Positions 1-7,469 are shown, numbered from the stretch's first letter. The stretch: DNA of 8,923 bases from an uncultured Beijerinckiaceae bacterium (GCA_937863205.1 CALMGA010000436.1:1-8923), one strand, 5' to 3'. Translations and numbers: made by a program. Notes: generated from the letters alone by a model not told the origin.

Positions 1-1
1 C

Positions 2-1021
2 GATCCCCGCTTCGAGCTCGCCGCCCTGGTCAGCGGCAGCGGCGCCACCGCGCCGACCGGCCTGACCTCGACCGGCTACAGCGTGCTGCGCGACTTCACC
101 GTCGAGAGCGCCACCAAGATGACCGGCGGCTTCGCCGTCCATGAAATGGGCACGCAGTTCATCCTGTTTCAGAACATCGCGCTCGGGCGGCAGCAGGATC
201 CGGTCAACCTCTGGGGCGGCTTCTACTTCGATCAGATCGACTATACCCACGTCGACCAGTTCTTCATCACCGCGCAGGACGATTGCCTGGCGGTGTCGGG
301 GCACGGTGCCGAGGGGCACCCCGCGACCGGGCCGCAATATGACCTTTGGATCGACAACGGCAAGATCTCGGGATGCCACATCGGCGTCCACGTCGGCGGC
401 GGCTTCGATGGTGCCTTCTTCGACCACGTCATGGATACCGCCAACGACTACGACGTGGTGGTCGACACCTCGCTCTCTCCTCATCCCAACCAGGAGGTGA
501 ACTTCGGGGCGCAGTTCTTCGCCGATTTCGCGAGCTGGGACAGCGTCCTCATCGATGACGCTCTGTGCGAGCAGCGGATCTACTGCAGCGCGACCTTTGC
601 CGGGCCGATCGTGCACAGCGAGAACGCGGCCGGAATCGCTTCGGGTTCGCACGCCGGCGCGCCGCCGCCGCCCGACAGCGGTCATGGCATCCACATCAAG
701 CACTATTCCGGCGGCTACGTGCTGGTGCACTCGCCCTACCTGCAGTTCCATCCCCGCGCCGCCATCTTCACGGAAGACGTCAGCGCCTATCTGTCGGTGT
801 CGCCGGCGACGCTGGTGACGCGCAACGGCGGCGGCATTCATGCCGACAAAACGTGGCCGCGGGTCATGAGCCTGCCGCGGTTCCTTGCCAACGGCGGCCC
901 GGATCTCGTCAACATTCCGGTCGAAGCCTGTGCGGGGAAAGGCTCGTGCAAGTACGGGCGCGCAGCTCGGGCGGCAGCCCGGGCGATTGCGCCTGCATCG
1001 CTGCCCATGGTAGGCCTTTGA
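2..1021 (+). CDS. Probable right-handed beta-helix (pectate-lyase-like) protein, 5' truncated by the window
   Basis: The reading frame is open from the first bases and ends in TGA at 1019-1021, so the N-terminus lies outside the window; the GTG at 83 is internal and not a credible start. About 339 residues are visible. Most of the chain consists of short beta-strand-like pieces separated by Gly/Asn/Asp turns (for example RDFTVES, FQNIALG, LWIDNGKISGCHIGVHVGGG, YLSVSPATLVTRNGGGIHAD). This is the pattern of pectate-lyase-3, GH28-related and tailspike-type parallel beta-helices. Aromatic and acidic clusters (WGGFYFDQIDYTHVDQFF, AQDDCLAVSG) could line a carbohydrate groove, but I cannot name catalytic residues. 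The last 25 or so residues are Ala/Arg-rich and look non-structural. It lies 22 bp upstream of the fucose synthase gene on the same strand and is probably co-transcribed. A role as a secreted polysaccharide lyase, hydrolase or surface glycan-binding protein is inferred from fold pattern and neighbours only; a phage tailspike-like depolymerase is the main alternative. Confidence 0.6.
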   Translation, partial: DPRFELAALVSGSGATAPTGLTSTGYSVLRDFTVESATKMTGGFAVHEMGTQFILFQNIALGRQQDPVNLWGGFYFDQIDYTHVDQFFITAQDDCLAVSGHGAEGHPATGPQYDLWIDNGKISGCHIGVHVGGGFDGAFFDHVMDTANDYDVVVDTSLSPHPNQEVNFGAQFFADFASWDSVLIDDALCEQRIYCSATFAGPIVHSENAAGIASGSHAGAPPPPDSGHGIHIKHYSGGYVLVHSPYLQFHPRAAIFTEDVSAYLSVSPATLVTRNGGGIHADKTWPRVMSLPRFLANGGPDLVNIPVEACAGKGSCKYGRAARAAARAIAPASLPMVGL

Positions 1022-1043
1022 ACCTATCTGGTGTAGGGTATCG

Positions 1044-1988
1044 GTGGATATGGCAAGACGGATCTGGGTTGCAGGCCATCGAGGGATGGTGGGGTCGGCG
1101 ATCACCCGCCACCTCGAAGCCTGCGGCGAGACCGTCCTGAAGGTCTCGCGCGCCGACCTCGACCTGCGCGACCAGTCGGCGGTGACGAGCTGGGTCCTGC
1201 GCAACAAGCCCGACGCCATCATCTTCGCTGCCGCGAAGGTAGGCGGCATCCACGCCAACGACACGCTGCCGGCCGACTTCCTTTACGACAACATGGCGCT
1301 CGAAACCAACGTCATCCACGGTGCCCACATCGCCGGCGTCGACCGCCTCGTGTTCCTTGGTTCGTCCTGCATCTACCCGAAGTTCGCGCCGCAGCCGATC
1401 CGTGAGGATGCGCTGCTGACGGGCCCGCTGGAGCCGACAAACGAGTGGTATGCCATCGCCAAGATCGCCGGCATCAAGCTGTGCCAAGCGTACCGCAAGC
1501 AGCATGGGCGCCGTTACATTTCGGTGATGCCATGTAATCTTTATGGCGAGCGTGACAACTTCGACCTGCTGTTGAGCCACGTCATGCCAGCGCTGATGCG
1601 CAAGTTTCACGAAGCCAAGGTGTCGGGCGCGTCCAGCGTCACGGTATGGGGGTCGGGCACGCCGTTGCGCGAGTTCCTTCACGTCGACGACCTAGCGCGC
1701 GGCGTGGTTTTCTGCATGAATCATTACGACGGCTACGAGCACATCAACTGCGGCGCCGGAACGGACGTGTCGATCGCCGAATTGGCGCGGCTCGTCAAGG
1801 AGGCGGTCGGCTTCAACGGCGACATCGTCATGGATGCCAGCAAGCCCGACGGCACGCAACGCAAGCTGATGGACTCGTCCAAGATCCGCGCGCTCGGATG
1901 GAAGCCGACCATCGAACTCGCCGAGGGCATCGCCATGACCTACAGCTGGTTCCTCGACAACGTCGCCTCGGCCAGCCTGGCGGCGTAG
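1044..1988 (+). CDS. fcl: GDP-L-fucose synthase (GDP-4-keto-6-deoxy-D-mannose 3,5-epimerase-4-reductase)
   Basis: This cytosolic enzyme converts GDP-4-keto-6-deoxy-D-mannose to GDP-L-fucose with NADPH, the second step after Gmd in GDP-fucose synthesis. The 314 residues match the usual family length of about 310-320. Visible hallmarks of the extended SDR fold are the nucleotide-binding motif AGHRGMVGSA (residues 10-19, Gly11/14/17), KVGGIHAN (65-72), the catalytic Ser in LGSSCIYP (Ser107/108), Tyr136 and Lys140 of the YxxxK motif, NLYGERDNF (165-173) and His179 in SHVMPAL, the expected position of the second acid/base residue. Start: GTG at 1044 has the weak purine run GTAGGG about 5 bases upstream. 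ATG at 1050 gives MARRIWVAGHRGMVG, which begins where known family members begin and may be the true start. The gene ends only 9 bp from the convergent glycosyltransferase gene. No gmd or manC is visible, so the substrate must be made by genes elsewhere. Synthesis of a related GDP-6-deoxyhexose cannot be excluded, but the complete catalytic set makes fucose the best call. Confidence 0.95.
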   Translation: MDMARRIWVAGHRGMVGSAITRHLEACGETVLKVSRADLDLRDQSAVTSWVLRNKPDAIIFAAAKVGGIHANDTLPADFLYDNMALETNVIHGAHIAGVDRLVFLGSSCIYPKFAPQPIREDALLTGPLEPTNEWYAIAKIAGIKLCQAYRKQHGRRYISVMPCNLYGERDNFDLLLSHVMPALMRKFHEAKVSGASSVTVWGSGTPLREFLHVDDLARGVVFCMNHYDGYEHINCGAGTDVSIAELARLVKEAVGFNGDIVMDASKPDGTQRKLMDSSKIRALGWKPTIELAEGIAMTYSWFLDNVASASLAA

Positions 1989-1997
1989 CGTCTCTGG

Positions 1998-3500
1998 TTA
2001 CGTCAGCGCGGCTCCCGCCTCGAAGCGCAAACCGGTCAAGCCGAAGCCGAGCGTGCGACGATCGTGGTTCGCGGGGTCGCAATCGCTGGGGCGGATGGTT
2101 CTCTCGTTGAGGATCTCGATCAGGTTGCGTCCTTCATCGATCGAAGCGCCGGTGATCACGAACGTCGTCTTCGGCGCGCCCACCGTGGCCACCGTCGTGC
2201 CGAGTTCGCGTCCATTCATCCGGATGCGTGCGACCAGACGCGGGAAGCGTTCCGACACCGGTGCCATGAAGGAGAGAACGAGGCGGTCGATCGACGCCGT
2301 ATCGTCCTTGCTGAAGACCAGGGTCGCTGTCCTGGCGCTCGACCAGTTGCCCCATCCTTCCTCGCCATGCCAGCCGTTCAGAAGGTAGCGTGACGGCAGG
2401 ACGTCACCGACTTCTGCAAGGACGCCGGCGTATGGCCTGCCTCTCCGCATGGCCTCCAGCTTGCCGACGAAGCGCGCTTGTTCGTCCTGCGTCGAGTAGG
2501 TCGACAGCTTGACCGGGTGCATTGCCAAGCAGCGTCGATCCTCCAGGGAGGACAACTCCCTCGGCACCTGCAGACCGGCGGCGTCGAGTTCGAGATCGGC
2601 GGCGGTCCATCCCTTCTCGCAGACGGCGACGAGCATTGTCGCGACCACCAGTTCCACGAAGAGGTTCGCCGCAGCGGTGACCCCGATGTAGTGCGCGTAG
2701 GCGGCGAGTCGCGAGCGGGGGATGATGTAGAGATCGGAATAGTTGGCTGCGGTCACCAGCGGGAAGGGCAACTCGATGCGTTTGCTCTTCCGGTTGAGCA
2801 GCGCCTTGCGCGAGCGGTCCATGTCCGTCGTGGCGGTGAGGGCGGAGGTGAGGGCCACGGCCGCGGTCCAGCAGGCGGCATCCACCTTCGCCTGCGCTGC
2901 GTCGATGGTCAGCCGCTCCGCCAAGCCGTGGAAGAGGGTTCGTGACGGCTGGCGCTTCACGTCGGCGCCGCGCCGCAAGCCGAGGCGCACGTAGCGCTGC
3001 GCCTTGACCTTGGCGGCCTTGAACTTCGCCGAAAGCATGTCGGCCGGCGGCAGGTACTTGCGGAGGGTCTCGACCTCGATGCCGGTGCCGAAAAGGATCG
3101 ATTTGGGATAAAGAAGCTTCGGTATGAAACCGAAGAACCAGATCCAGTGCGCAAGGCCGTGGCCGGGGGCGTGCAGCCCGGCTATGAAGCCATCGTCGGG
3201 ACCGATCGGGAACAGTTCACGGAAGGTCACGTCGGACAGGTACGGGTTGAGAAGCACGTCGTCGTGGAGGACCAGGAAGTAATCGCAATCGATGGTCGCC
3301 AGCTTATCCAGATGATCCGTCAGGTAGGCCGCATGCGTGTAGGAGCCGCGATAAACGGTCCATACGTCCTCATCATCCACGCGCTCGAAAGGGATGAAGA
3401 AGCGTATCGCGGAGAAGCGATCCTGGTAGATCTTCCTGAGTAGGGGTATGTTTCCGGGAAACGGATGGTTCATCAGGACGCAGAGGCAGATCTTGGTCAA
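1998..3500 (-). CDS. Putative glycosyltransferase with N-terminal GT-A-like HDD motif and C-terminal beta-sandwich-like domain
   Basis: I place the start at the TTG (3500-3498), which is preceded by AGGA (3511-3508) with a 7-base spacer. It gives a 500-residue protein opening with TKICLCVLMNHPFPGNIPLL, a buried strand that makes sense as an N-terminus. ATG at 3473 (491 aa) would cut into that strand. The frame stays open back to 4025, but that extension is Arg/Ser-rich and antisense to the next gene, so I reject it. Residues 1-90 lead to DYFLVLHDDVLLNP (74-86), where HDD (79-81) resembles a nucleotide-sugar/metal-binding DxD motif. YSDLYIIPRSRLAAYAHYIGV (254-274) followed by a hydrophobic helix FVELVVATMLVAV looks like the conserved second half of this transferase type. 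Residues about 368-500 form a separate domain with GWHGEEGWGNWSS (376-388) and a late DxRTLGFGL motif, like beta-sandwich modules attached to bacterial glycan enzymes. It is convergent with fcl and divergent from the three-gene operon. A glycosyltransferase in fucosylated-glycan assembly is inferred; donor and acceptor are unknown. Confidence 0.7.
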   Translation of the reverse strand: MTKICLCVLMNHPFPGNIPLLRKIYQDRFSAIRFFIPFERVDDEDVWTVYRGSYTHAAYLTDHLDKLATIDCDYFLVLHDDVLLNPYLSDVTFRELFPIGPDDGFIAGLHAPGHGLAHWIWFFGFIPKLLYPKSILFGTGIEVETLRKYLPPADMLSAKFKAAKVKAQRYVRLGLRRGADVKRQPSRTLFHGLAERLTIDAAQAKVDAACWTAAVALTSALTATTDMDRSRKALLNRKSKRIELPFPLVTAANYSDLYIIPRSRLAAYAHYIGVTAAANLFVELVVATMLVAVCEKGWTAADLELDAAGLQVPRELSSLEDRRCLAMHPVKLSTYSTQDEQARFVGKLEAMRRGRPYAGVLAEVGDVLPSRYLLNGWHGEEGWGNWSSARTATLVFSKDDTASIDRLVLSFMAPVSERFPRLVARIRMNGRELGTTVATVGAPKTTFVITGASIDEGRNLIEILNERTIRPSDCDPANHDRRTLGFGLTGLRFEAGAALT

Positions 3501-3800
3501 ACTTGGATCCTGCGAATTCGATGATATCGAGCATGAGCGAGGTACACCGTTTGGACGCGGGAGTCTCCTTTGATGAACTGCGTCGAAGCGGGACACCCGA
3601 TAAGTTCGACAGCGCGCGTCGCGCCGCCACCTGCCCAACACTCGTGCGCACAGCCCGCTTGCCCGCCGCCGGATCCCGGCCCCACTGCCGTTCCCAAGAA
3701 AGCTCTGGTCTTGGTCGTGCGGGCGCGATAGGAGACCTCCGCGAGAGAGCCCCTGCCCGTCGCAGAGCCGCCTGCGTTCACGGTTGCCGAGATTGCGTCG
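3501..3800. other. Divergent intergenic region between two glycosyltransferase genes
   Basis: This stretch separates the minus-strand transferase from the plus-strand operon and should hold the promoters of both, but I find no convincing -35/-10 pair on either strand. Several short frames are open without recognisable products: plus-strand ATG 3573 to TAG 3729-3731 (52 residues, Pro-rich, with GGGAG nine bases upstream), plus-strand ATG 3533 (begins MSEVHRLDAGVSFDELRRSG and then turns Arg-rich), and a minus-strand Gly/Ala-rich frame running from 3829 to 3497. The sequence GGAGTCTCC (3560-3568) is a small palindrome that places purine-rich GGAG on both strands. None of the small frames is secure enough to call a gene. 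Confidence 0.5.
3508..3511 (-). promoter_or_regulatory. Ribosome binding site that decides a TTG start
   Basis: Read on the minus strand, AGGA is followed by seven bases (TCCAAGT) and then TTG. It is the best-placed Shine-Dalgarno-like sequence for the minus-strand glycosyltransferase and supports the TTG start at 3500 over the ATG 27 bases downstream. Confidence 0.45.
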
Positions 3801-4955
3801 GTGCAGGTGCCTTGGTTGGAGGTTCGCATTCACTGCTACTTGGAAATCGGACCCCTGAAGGAGCGGCAGTTCACCGGAATAGCGCAAGTCACCGCAGCTA
3901 TCGCCGAGGAAATGCTCGGCGACCGGTCCATCGAACCGATGTTCTTCTTCGGCCAGGCGCTCGTCGACGACGTGGTGGTCGGCGATCTGCTCCGGGAGCG
4001 CAGCGGCGAGTTCCTGGAATGGCACATCATGCGAACCATGGGTCGCCCGGTGCCGCTAGGCTGCCCGGGCCTGCACGTCGGTATCTTTCCCAACAGGAAA
4101 AGCTGCCGTGGGGTGTTCGATCACGAGGTGCAGATCATTCACGACCTCAGCACCCTGCTGACCCCGCAGTTCCACACCAAGTCCACGATCGATTTCCATG
4201 CGACGTCGATGCTCGACGACATCAACAGCAACAGCCTGACGGTGTGCGTCTCGGAGGCGACCCGCACGGACGTGCTGCGCTACCTCGGCCCGCTTGATCC
4301 TGCCAGGGTTGTCACGGTGCACAATGCGGCAAGGCTGAATTCGGGGGCGGAGGCGCCGTTTGCCGTTCGCAAGGGCAAGCCGCACATCCTGATCATCGGC
4401 ACGATCGAGCCGCGCAAGAATGTCGGTCAGGTCCTGACGCTTCTCAAGGGGAGCCCGTCCCTTGCCGACCTTTACGACTTCATCTTCCTCGGTCGCCAGG
4501 GCTGGGGAGCATCGATCGCCGAACTCGTCGACACCTACGAGCTATCGGCGCTCCTCGATCGTGGTTCGCTGCGCTTTCCCGGCTTTGTCGGGGAAAGCGA
4601 GAAGAACGCGCTCGTAGGCTCGGCGACCCTGGTCATCTATCCCTCGCTTCTCGAAGGGTTCGGCTTGCCCGTCCTTGAAGCGCTGAGTCAGGGCACGCCC
4701 TGCCTGACCACGCGCTCGTCGAGCATGCCCGAGGTCGGCGGTGACGTTTGCTTCTACTTCGATCCCTTCGAACCCGACGGCCTGCGGTCGTCCTTCATCG
4801 CCGCGCAGATGGAGATCGCACGCGACGCGGCAGGCCTCGGCGAGCGGTGCCGAATGCAGGCCGCCGCATTTTCCTGGAAGGCTTCCTACGCGCGCCTGAT
4901 GGCGGCGATCAGGGTGCGGATGGACCGTGATGGCAGGCAAGATAAGGTCCATTGA
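3801..4955 (+). CDS. Glycosyltransferase, GT4-like (GT-B fold), first gene of a three-gene operon
   Basis: This is a cytosolic, probably membrane-associated transferase of the GT4 type, which moves a sugar (often mannose-type, from a GDP- or UDP-donor) to a growing glycan with retention. The 384 residues fit the family. Visible features: an N-terminal loop with FTGIAQVTAAIAEEM, HDLSTLL (His114-Asp115), VCVSEATRTDVLRYL, the phosphate-contacting IGTIEPRKN (199-207, with Arg205/Lys206), FPGFV, and the donor-binding EGFGLPVLE (Glu285 to Glu293, the EX7E motif) followed by GTPCLTT and SSSMPEVGG. The start is uncertain. GTG 3801 has no clear Shine-Dalgarno sequence. GTG 3807 and TTG 3816 are also in frame, and TTG 3816 has AGGTG six bases upstream and would start just before the first beta strand (VRIHCYL). 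The frame is open back to a TAG at 3729. The 3' end overlaps the next gene by 26 bases. Donor and acceptor cannot be deduced. Confidence 0.88.
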   Translation: MQVPWLEVRIHCYLEIGPLKERQFTGIAQVTAAIAEEMLGDRSIEPMFFFGQALVDDVVVGDLLRERSGEFLEWHIMRTMGRPVPLGCPGLHVGIFPNRKSCRGVFDHEVQIIHDLSTLLTPQFHTKSTIDFHATSMLDDINSNSLTVCVSEATRTDVLRYLGPLDPARVVTVHNAARLNSGAEAPFAVRKGKPHILIIGTIEPRKNVGQVLTLLKGSPSLADLYDFIFLGRQGWGASIAELVDTYELSALLDRGSLRFPGFVGESEKNALVGSATLVIYPSLLEGFGLPVLEALSQGTPCLTTRSSSMPEVGGDVCFYFDPFEPDGLRSSFIAAQMEIARDAAGLGERCRMQAAAFSWKASYARLMAAIRVRMDRDGRQDKVH

Positions 4956-6198
4956 CCAACGGGGCTGCCGGGGTTGGGCCAGGCTTCCCGATCATCCCGC
5001 CTACCCCGTTGTCGTCCACCTGTTGATCGACGAGGTGGTGTGCGCCTCCGCGATCGCCGACTTGGCATGCGATGATGAGGAGGAGGCGCGCGAGGAGGCC
5101 CTTGATGCATGGTTCGTGCTGGACCTCCCCGACGAGGCGCTGGAGCGCAGCGACGAGCTGAGCGTGCTGATCGGAGAAAGCGGGGAGGTGCTCGAGCCGC
5201 CGGTCAAGCAAACCATGGCTGCGTCCGAAAAGGCTGCGCTCGGCGAGGCAGGGGCGCAAACAGCGGCCGTGACCTACAGGGATTTCCTAGCGCGCGGCGC
5301 GACGTTCGCGGATATCATTGACCTGTTCTACCTCGATATCCTGCAACGTCCCGCCGATCGCAGCGGTATGACTCACAATCTGGCGCTTCTTGAGGGCGGC
5401 AAGCTGACGTTCGACGGCTTACGGACGAATCTGCTGATGTCGGGCGAGTACAAGAGGCTGAGGCTCGCGAAGGCGGGCGCTCCCGGAAGGATCTTCAACA
5501 ACCCGCTGGTGATTCGCTCGTCAACGCAGCGGCGCCAGTTCGAGCGCCACGCCGCCGCCTTCCAGCGCTCACCCGCACCCATGACGGAGCGGTTGGTGCA
5601 CTTCTTCCCCGGCCTGCTCACCCGCCAGCCCCTGCTGGCGCGTTTGGCGGCGGCGGCGGCGCGTGGCCTGCCGGCGCGCGAAGTGTTCTGCCGCGCGCTC
5701 GGCTACCTGTCAGACCAGCCTGCGCTGATCCTGCCCGACCTTCCCGAGGCAATGCCAACCGTTCAGGCCGCGCCCGGGGGCGACCTCGCCGTCGAACTCC
5801 CGCTGGCATCGGCCTCGTTCGTTCTGGGGTGGAACCGCGTGGAGAACGGCGGCGATGGCCCGTACCGCTGGATGAAGCAGGTCGGCGTGGTGCTCAATCC
5901 CCACCCGCATAGGCGCGTCGCGCGCATCGACGTCACGGTCAATGGCTGGTATGGCGTGACAAGCCACGCGGTGTTCGCCGCCTCCGAGCGGGGCCGGCTC
6001 GCCGTTTCTAGACACCAGCCGGCGGGCGGACCTTGCGTGCTGTCCATTGCCGGCGGCGAGACGGGGGAGAGGATGGCTTCCGTGGTCCTGGTTGCCGACG
6101 AAGCCACCAGCCCCTTGCGCCACGACGGAAGCTACGACTCGCGCGTCCTGTCCTTCAGCGTCGCTCGCGTGGTTATCGTCTACAAGGAGGCGACGTGA
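4930..6198 (+). CDS. Multidomain protein with DUF4214-like segment and C-terminal Trp-rich beta domain
   Basis: No enzyme motif is recognisable in this 422-residue protein; its function is unknown. I read three parts. Residues 1-95 begin GKIRSIDQRGCRGWARLPD and continue with VVVHLLIDEVV, the pattern of small beta modules with a 'GWA' motif found in proteins of glycan loci. Residues about 120-175 (FADIIDLFYLDILQRPADRS, then a Leu-rich helix and LLMSGEYKRL) match the DUF4214 pattern of Y-x-x-I-L-x-R-x-x-D-x-x-G followed by S-x-E. Residues about 290-422 form a beta-rich domain with LGWNRVE (299-305) and PYRWMKQVG (311-319). There is no signal peptide or membrane helix at the N-terminus, so it is probably cytosolic or exported by a leaderless route. 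I prefer ATG 4930 over GTG 4927; GGA at 4918-4920 may serve as its ribosome site. The start lies inside the upstream transferase gene and the stop overlaps the next start by GTGA, so the three are translated together. A scaffold, acceptor or carbohydrate-recognition role beside the transferases is inference. Confidence 0.75.
   Translation: MAGKIRSIDQRGCRGWARLPDHPAYPVVVHLLIDEVVCASAIADLACDDEEEAREEALDAWFVLDLPDEALERSDELSVLIGESGEVLEPPVKQTMAASEKAALGEAGAQTAAVTYRDFLARGATFADIIDLFYLDILQRPADRSGMTHNLALLEGGKLTFDGLRTNLLMSGEYKRLRLAKAGAPGRIFNNPLVIRSSTQRRQFERHAAAFQRSPAPMTERLVHFFPGLLTRQPLLARLAAAAARGLPAREVFCRALGYLSDQPALILPDLPEAMPTVQAAPGGDLAVELPLASASFVLGWNRVENGGDGPYRWMKQVGVVLNPHPHRRVARIDVTVNGWYGVTSHAVFAASERGRLAVSRHQPAGGPCVLSIAGGETGERMASVVLVADEATSPLRHDGSYDSRVLSFSVARVVIVYKEAT
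6184..6190 (+). promoter_or_regulatory. Strong ribosome binding site inside the end of the DUF4214 gene
   Basis: AAGGAGG sits four bases before GTG 6195 and within the last codons of the preceding gene. It fixes the start of the second GT4-like gene at 6195. Longer in-frame readings beginning at 6033 lie antisense-like over the upstream gene and lack such a site. Confidence 0.8.
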
Positions 6199-7469
6199 GC
6201 GGCCAGCGCATCGTCTGCTACTCGGGAGCGGCGAGCAGGAACCTCCCGCATCGTCTCGGCACGCCGCACTATTCCTATCGCTTCGCGGAGCAGAGCTTCC
6301 TGAAATGCCTCTCGACGATGGACGTCGCCGCGCATTTCGTCGCCATGCCCGAGTACTACAGCGCTCCCATCTCCTACCTCGATCTTCCCACCTACAAAGA
6401 ACGCTTGATCCACCTCATCTTCCGTTCGACGGAAGATATCCGCATCATCAAGAACGGCTACAATATTGTCTGTTACGCCTGGGAGTTCCCCTACATCAAG
6501 GACACGACCGAAGTCGGCGAACACCCCTTCCTTAACCAGAAGCGCATGCTGTCGCTGTGCGAGGAGATTTGGGTGCCTTGCGGGTACACGGAGAGTGTGC
6601 TCGTCGCGCACGGCTTGACGAACGTCCACCGGATCCCCGCAGCGATCACAGCACCGCAGCAAACGAAGCTGCCGCGCGCCGACATCCTGATGCGACTCGG
6701 CCACATCGGGACCAAGCCGTTCATGGTCAACTTCCTTGGAAGCGGTTCAACCGGGCGCGGTGACGGTAGCGTGCCGCTTTTCGCGGCCCTGACCGCCCGC
6801 CCGGCGGCATCGCGCAAGGTGTTCCTGTCGATCTTCAATCCCGAAGACTTCCGCAAGAACCTCGATGCGCTGGTGCGCGGCTTCGACTACTTCCTTCAGC
6901 GGAGCGGGCGCGACGACGTGCTGCTCATCAAGGCCGTGACCTCGGTCGACAGGTTCAACGTCGAGCAGGTCGTGCGCGACGTGATGCTCAACAAGCTGGC
7001 GCCGGGGTCTGCCATCGAGAACGAAAACATTCTCGTCTTCAACGACCTGCTCAGCAACGACGAGATGACATGGCTTTACGATCTCGCCGATTTCTATCTC
7101 TGCACCTCCCTCGCCGAGGGTCAGAACCTGCCTCTTCAAGAAGCCATGATCCGCGGCGTCGTGCCGGTCACGACGTTGAATACGGCGATGCTCGACTATG
7201 TCGATCGGAATAATTCGGTTGTCATCGCAACCGAGCGCTGCTGGAACAGCTGCGAACACCTCGCCGGCAACATCGCGGGAAAGCCCTACGAAGTCGAGCT
7301 GTGCTCAGCCAAACAGGTCGCGAGCGCCCTCGACGCGGCGGTAAGCCTTTCGCAACCTGTCTACGCGCGGATGTCGGCAGCCGCCCGCGCCCGCATCGAG
7401 GAGAACTACACGTGCGAGCGGTTGCAGCCGCTCATCGCCGAGCGCCTCCGTACGATCACCTCGTCGTGA
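6195..7469 (+). CDS. Glycosyltransferase, GT4-like, last gene of the operon
   Basis: The start GTG at 6195 is set by AAGGAGG at 6184-6190 and overlaps the stop of the previous gene as GTGA, giving 424 residues. The frame is open further upstream to 6033, but those residues are Arg/Pro-rich and out of phase with the real upstream gene. Features of a GT-B fold transferase: an N-terminal strand QRIVCYSG, CYAWEFPYIK (93-102, the 'WEF' segment seen in several GT4 subfamilies), EEIWVPCGYTES, SIFNPEDFRKNLDAL with Arg220/Lys221/Asn222 at the donor-phosphate position, LYDLADFYLCTSLAEGQNLP and the EX7E motif Glu308 to Glu316 (EGQNLPLQE), followed by GVVPVTT. It differs clearly from the first GT4 gene in sequence, so the two probably add different sugars. 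No membrane helix is seen. The gene is followed by a region without a clear gene. Donor and acceptor are unknown. Confidence 0.85.
   Translation: MSGQRIVCYSGAASRNLPHRLGTPHYSYRFAEQSFLKCLSTMDVAAHFVAMPEYYSAPISYLDLPTYKERLIHLIFRSTEDIRIIKNGYNIVCYAWEFPYIKDTTEVGEHPFLNQKRMLSLCEEIWVPCGYTESVLVAHGLTNVHRIPAAITAPQQTKLPRADILMRLGHIGTKPFMVNFLGSGSTGRGDGSVPLFAALTARPAASRKVFLSIFNPEDFRKNLDALVRGFDYFLQRSGRDDVLLIKAVTSVDRFNVEQVVRDVMLNKLAPGSAIENENILVFNDLLSNDEMTWLYDLADFYLCTSLAEGQNLPLQEAMIRGVVPVTTLNTAMLDYVDRNNSVVIATERCWNSCEHLAGNIAGKPYEVELCSAKQVASALDAAVSLSQPVYARMSAAARARIEENYTCERLQPLIAERLRTITSS

Noticed and set aside
909..1682. Minus-strand open frame of 257 codons over the beta-helix end and fcl
   Set aside because: Antisense to a confidently identified fcl gene; Arg/His/Val-rich product with no family features.
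3497..3829. Minus-strand Gly/Ala-rich frame of 110 codons in the divergent gap
   Set aside because: Overlaps the 5' ends of both neighbouring transferase genes, has no recognisable domain, and open frames are common by chance at this GC content.
3503..4297. Plus-strand open frame of 264 codons across the divergent gap
   Set aside because: Runs out of frame through the GT4 gene and becomes Arg/Pro/Gly-rich; only its first 35 or so residues look protein-like.
6033..6194. N-terminal extension of the second GT4-like gene
   Set aside because: Lies inside the DUF4214 gene in another frame, and AAGGAGG at 6184 fixes the start at 6195.
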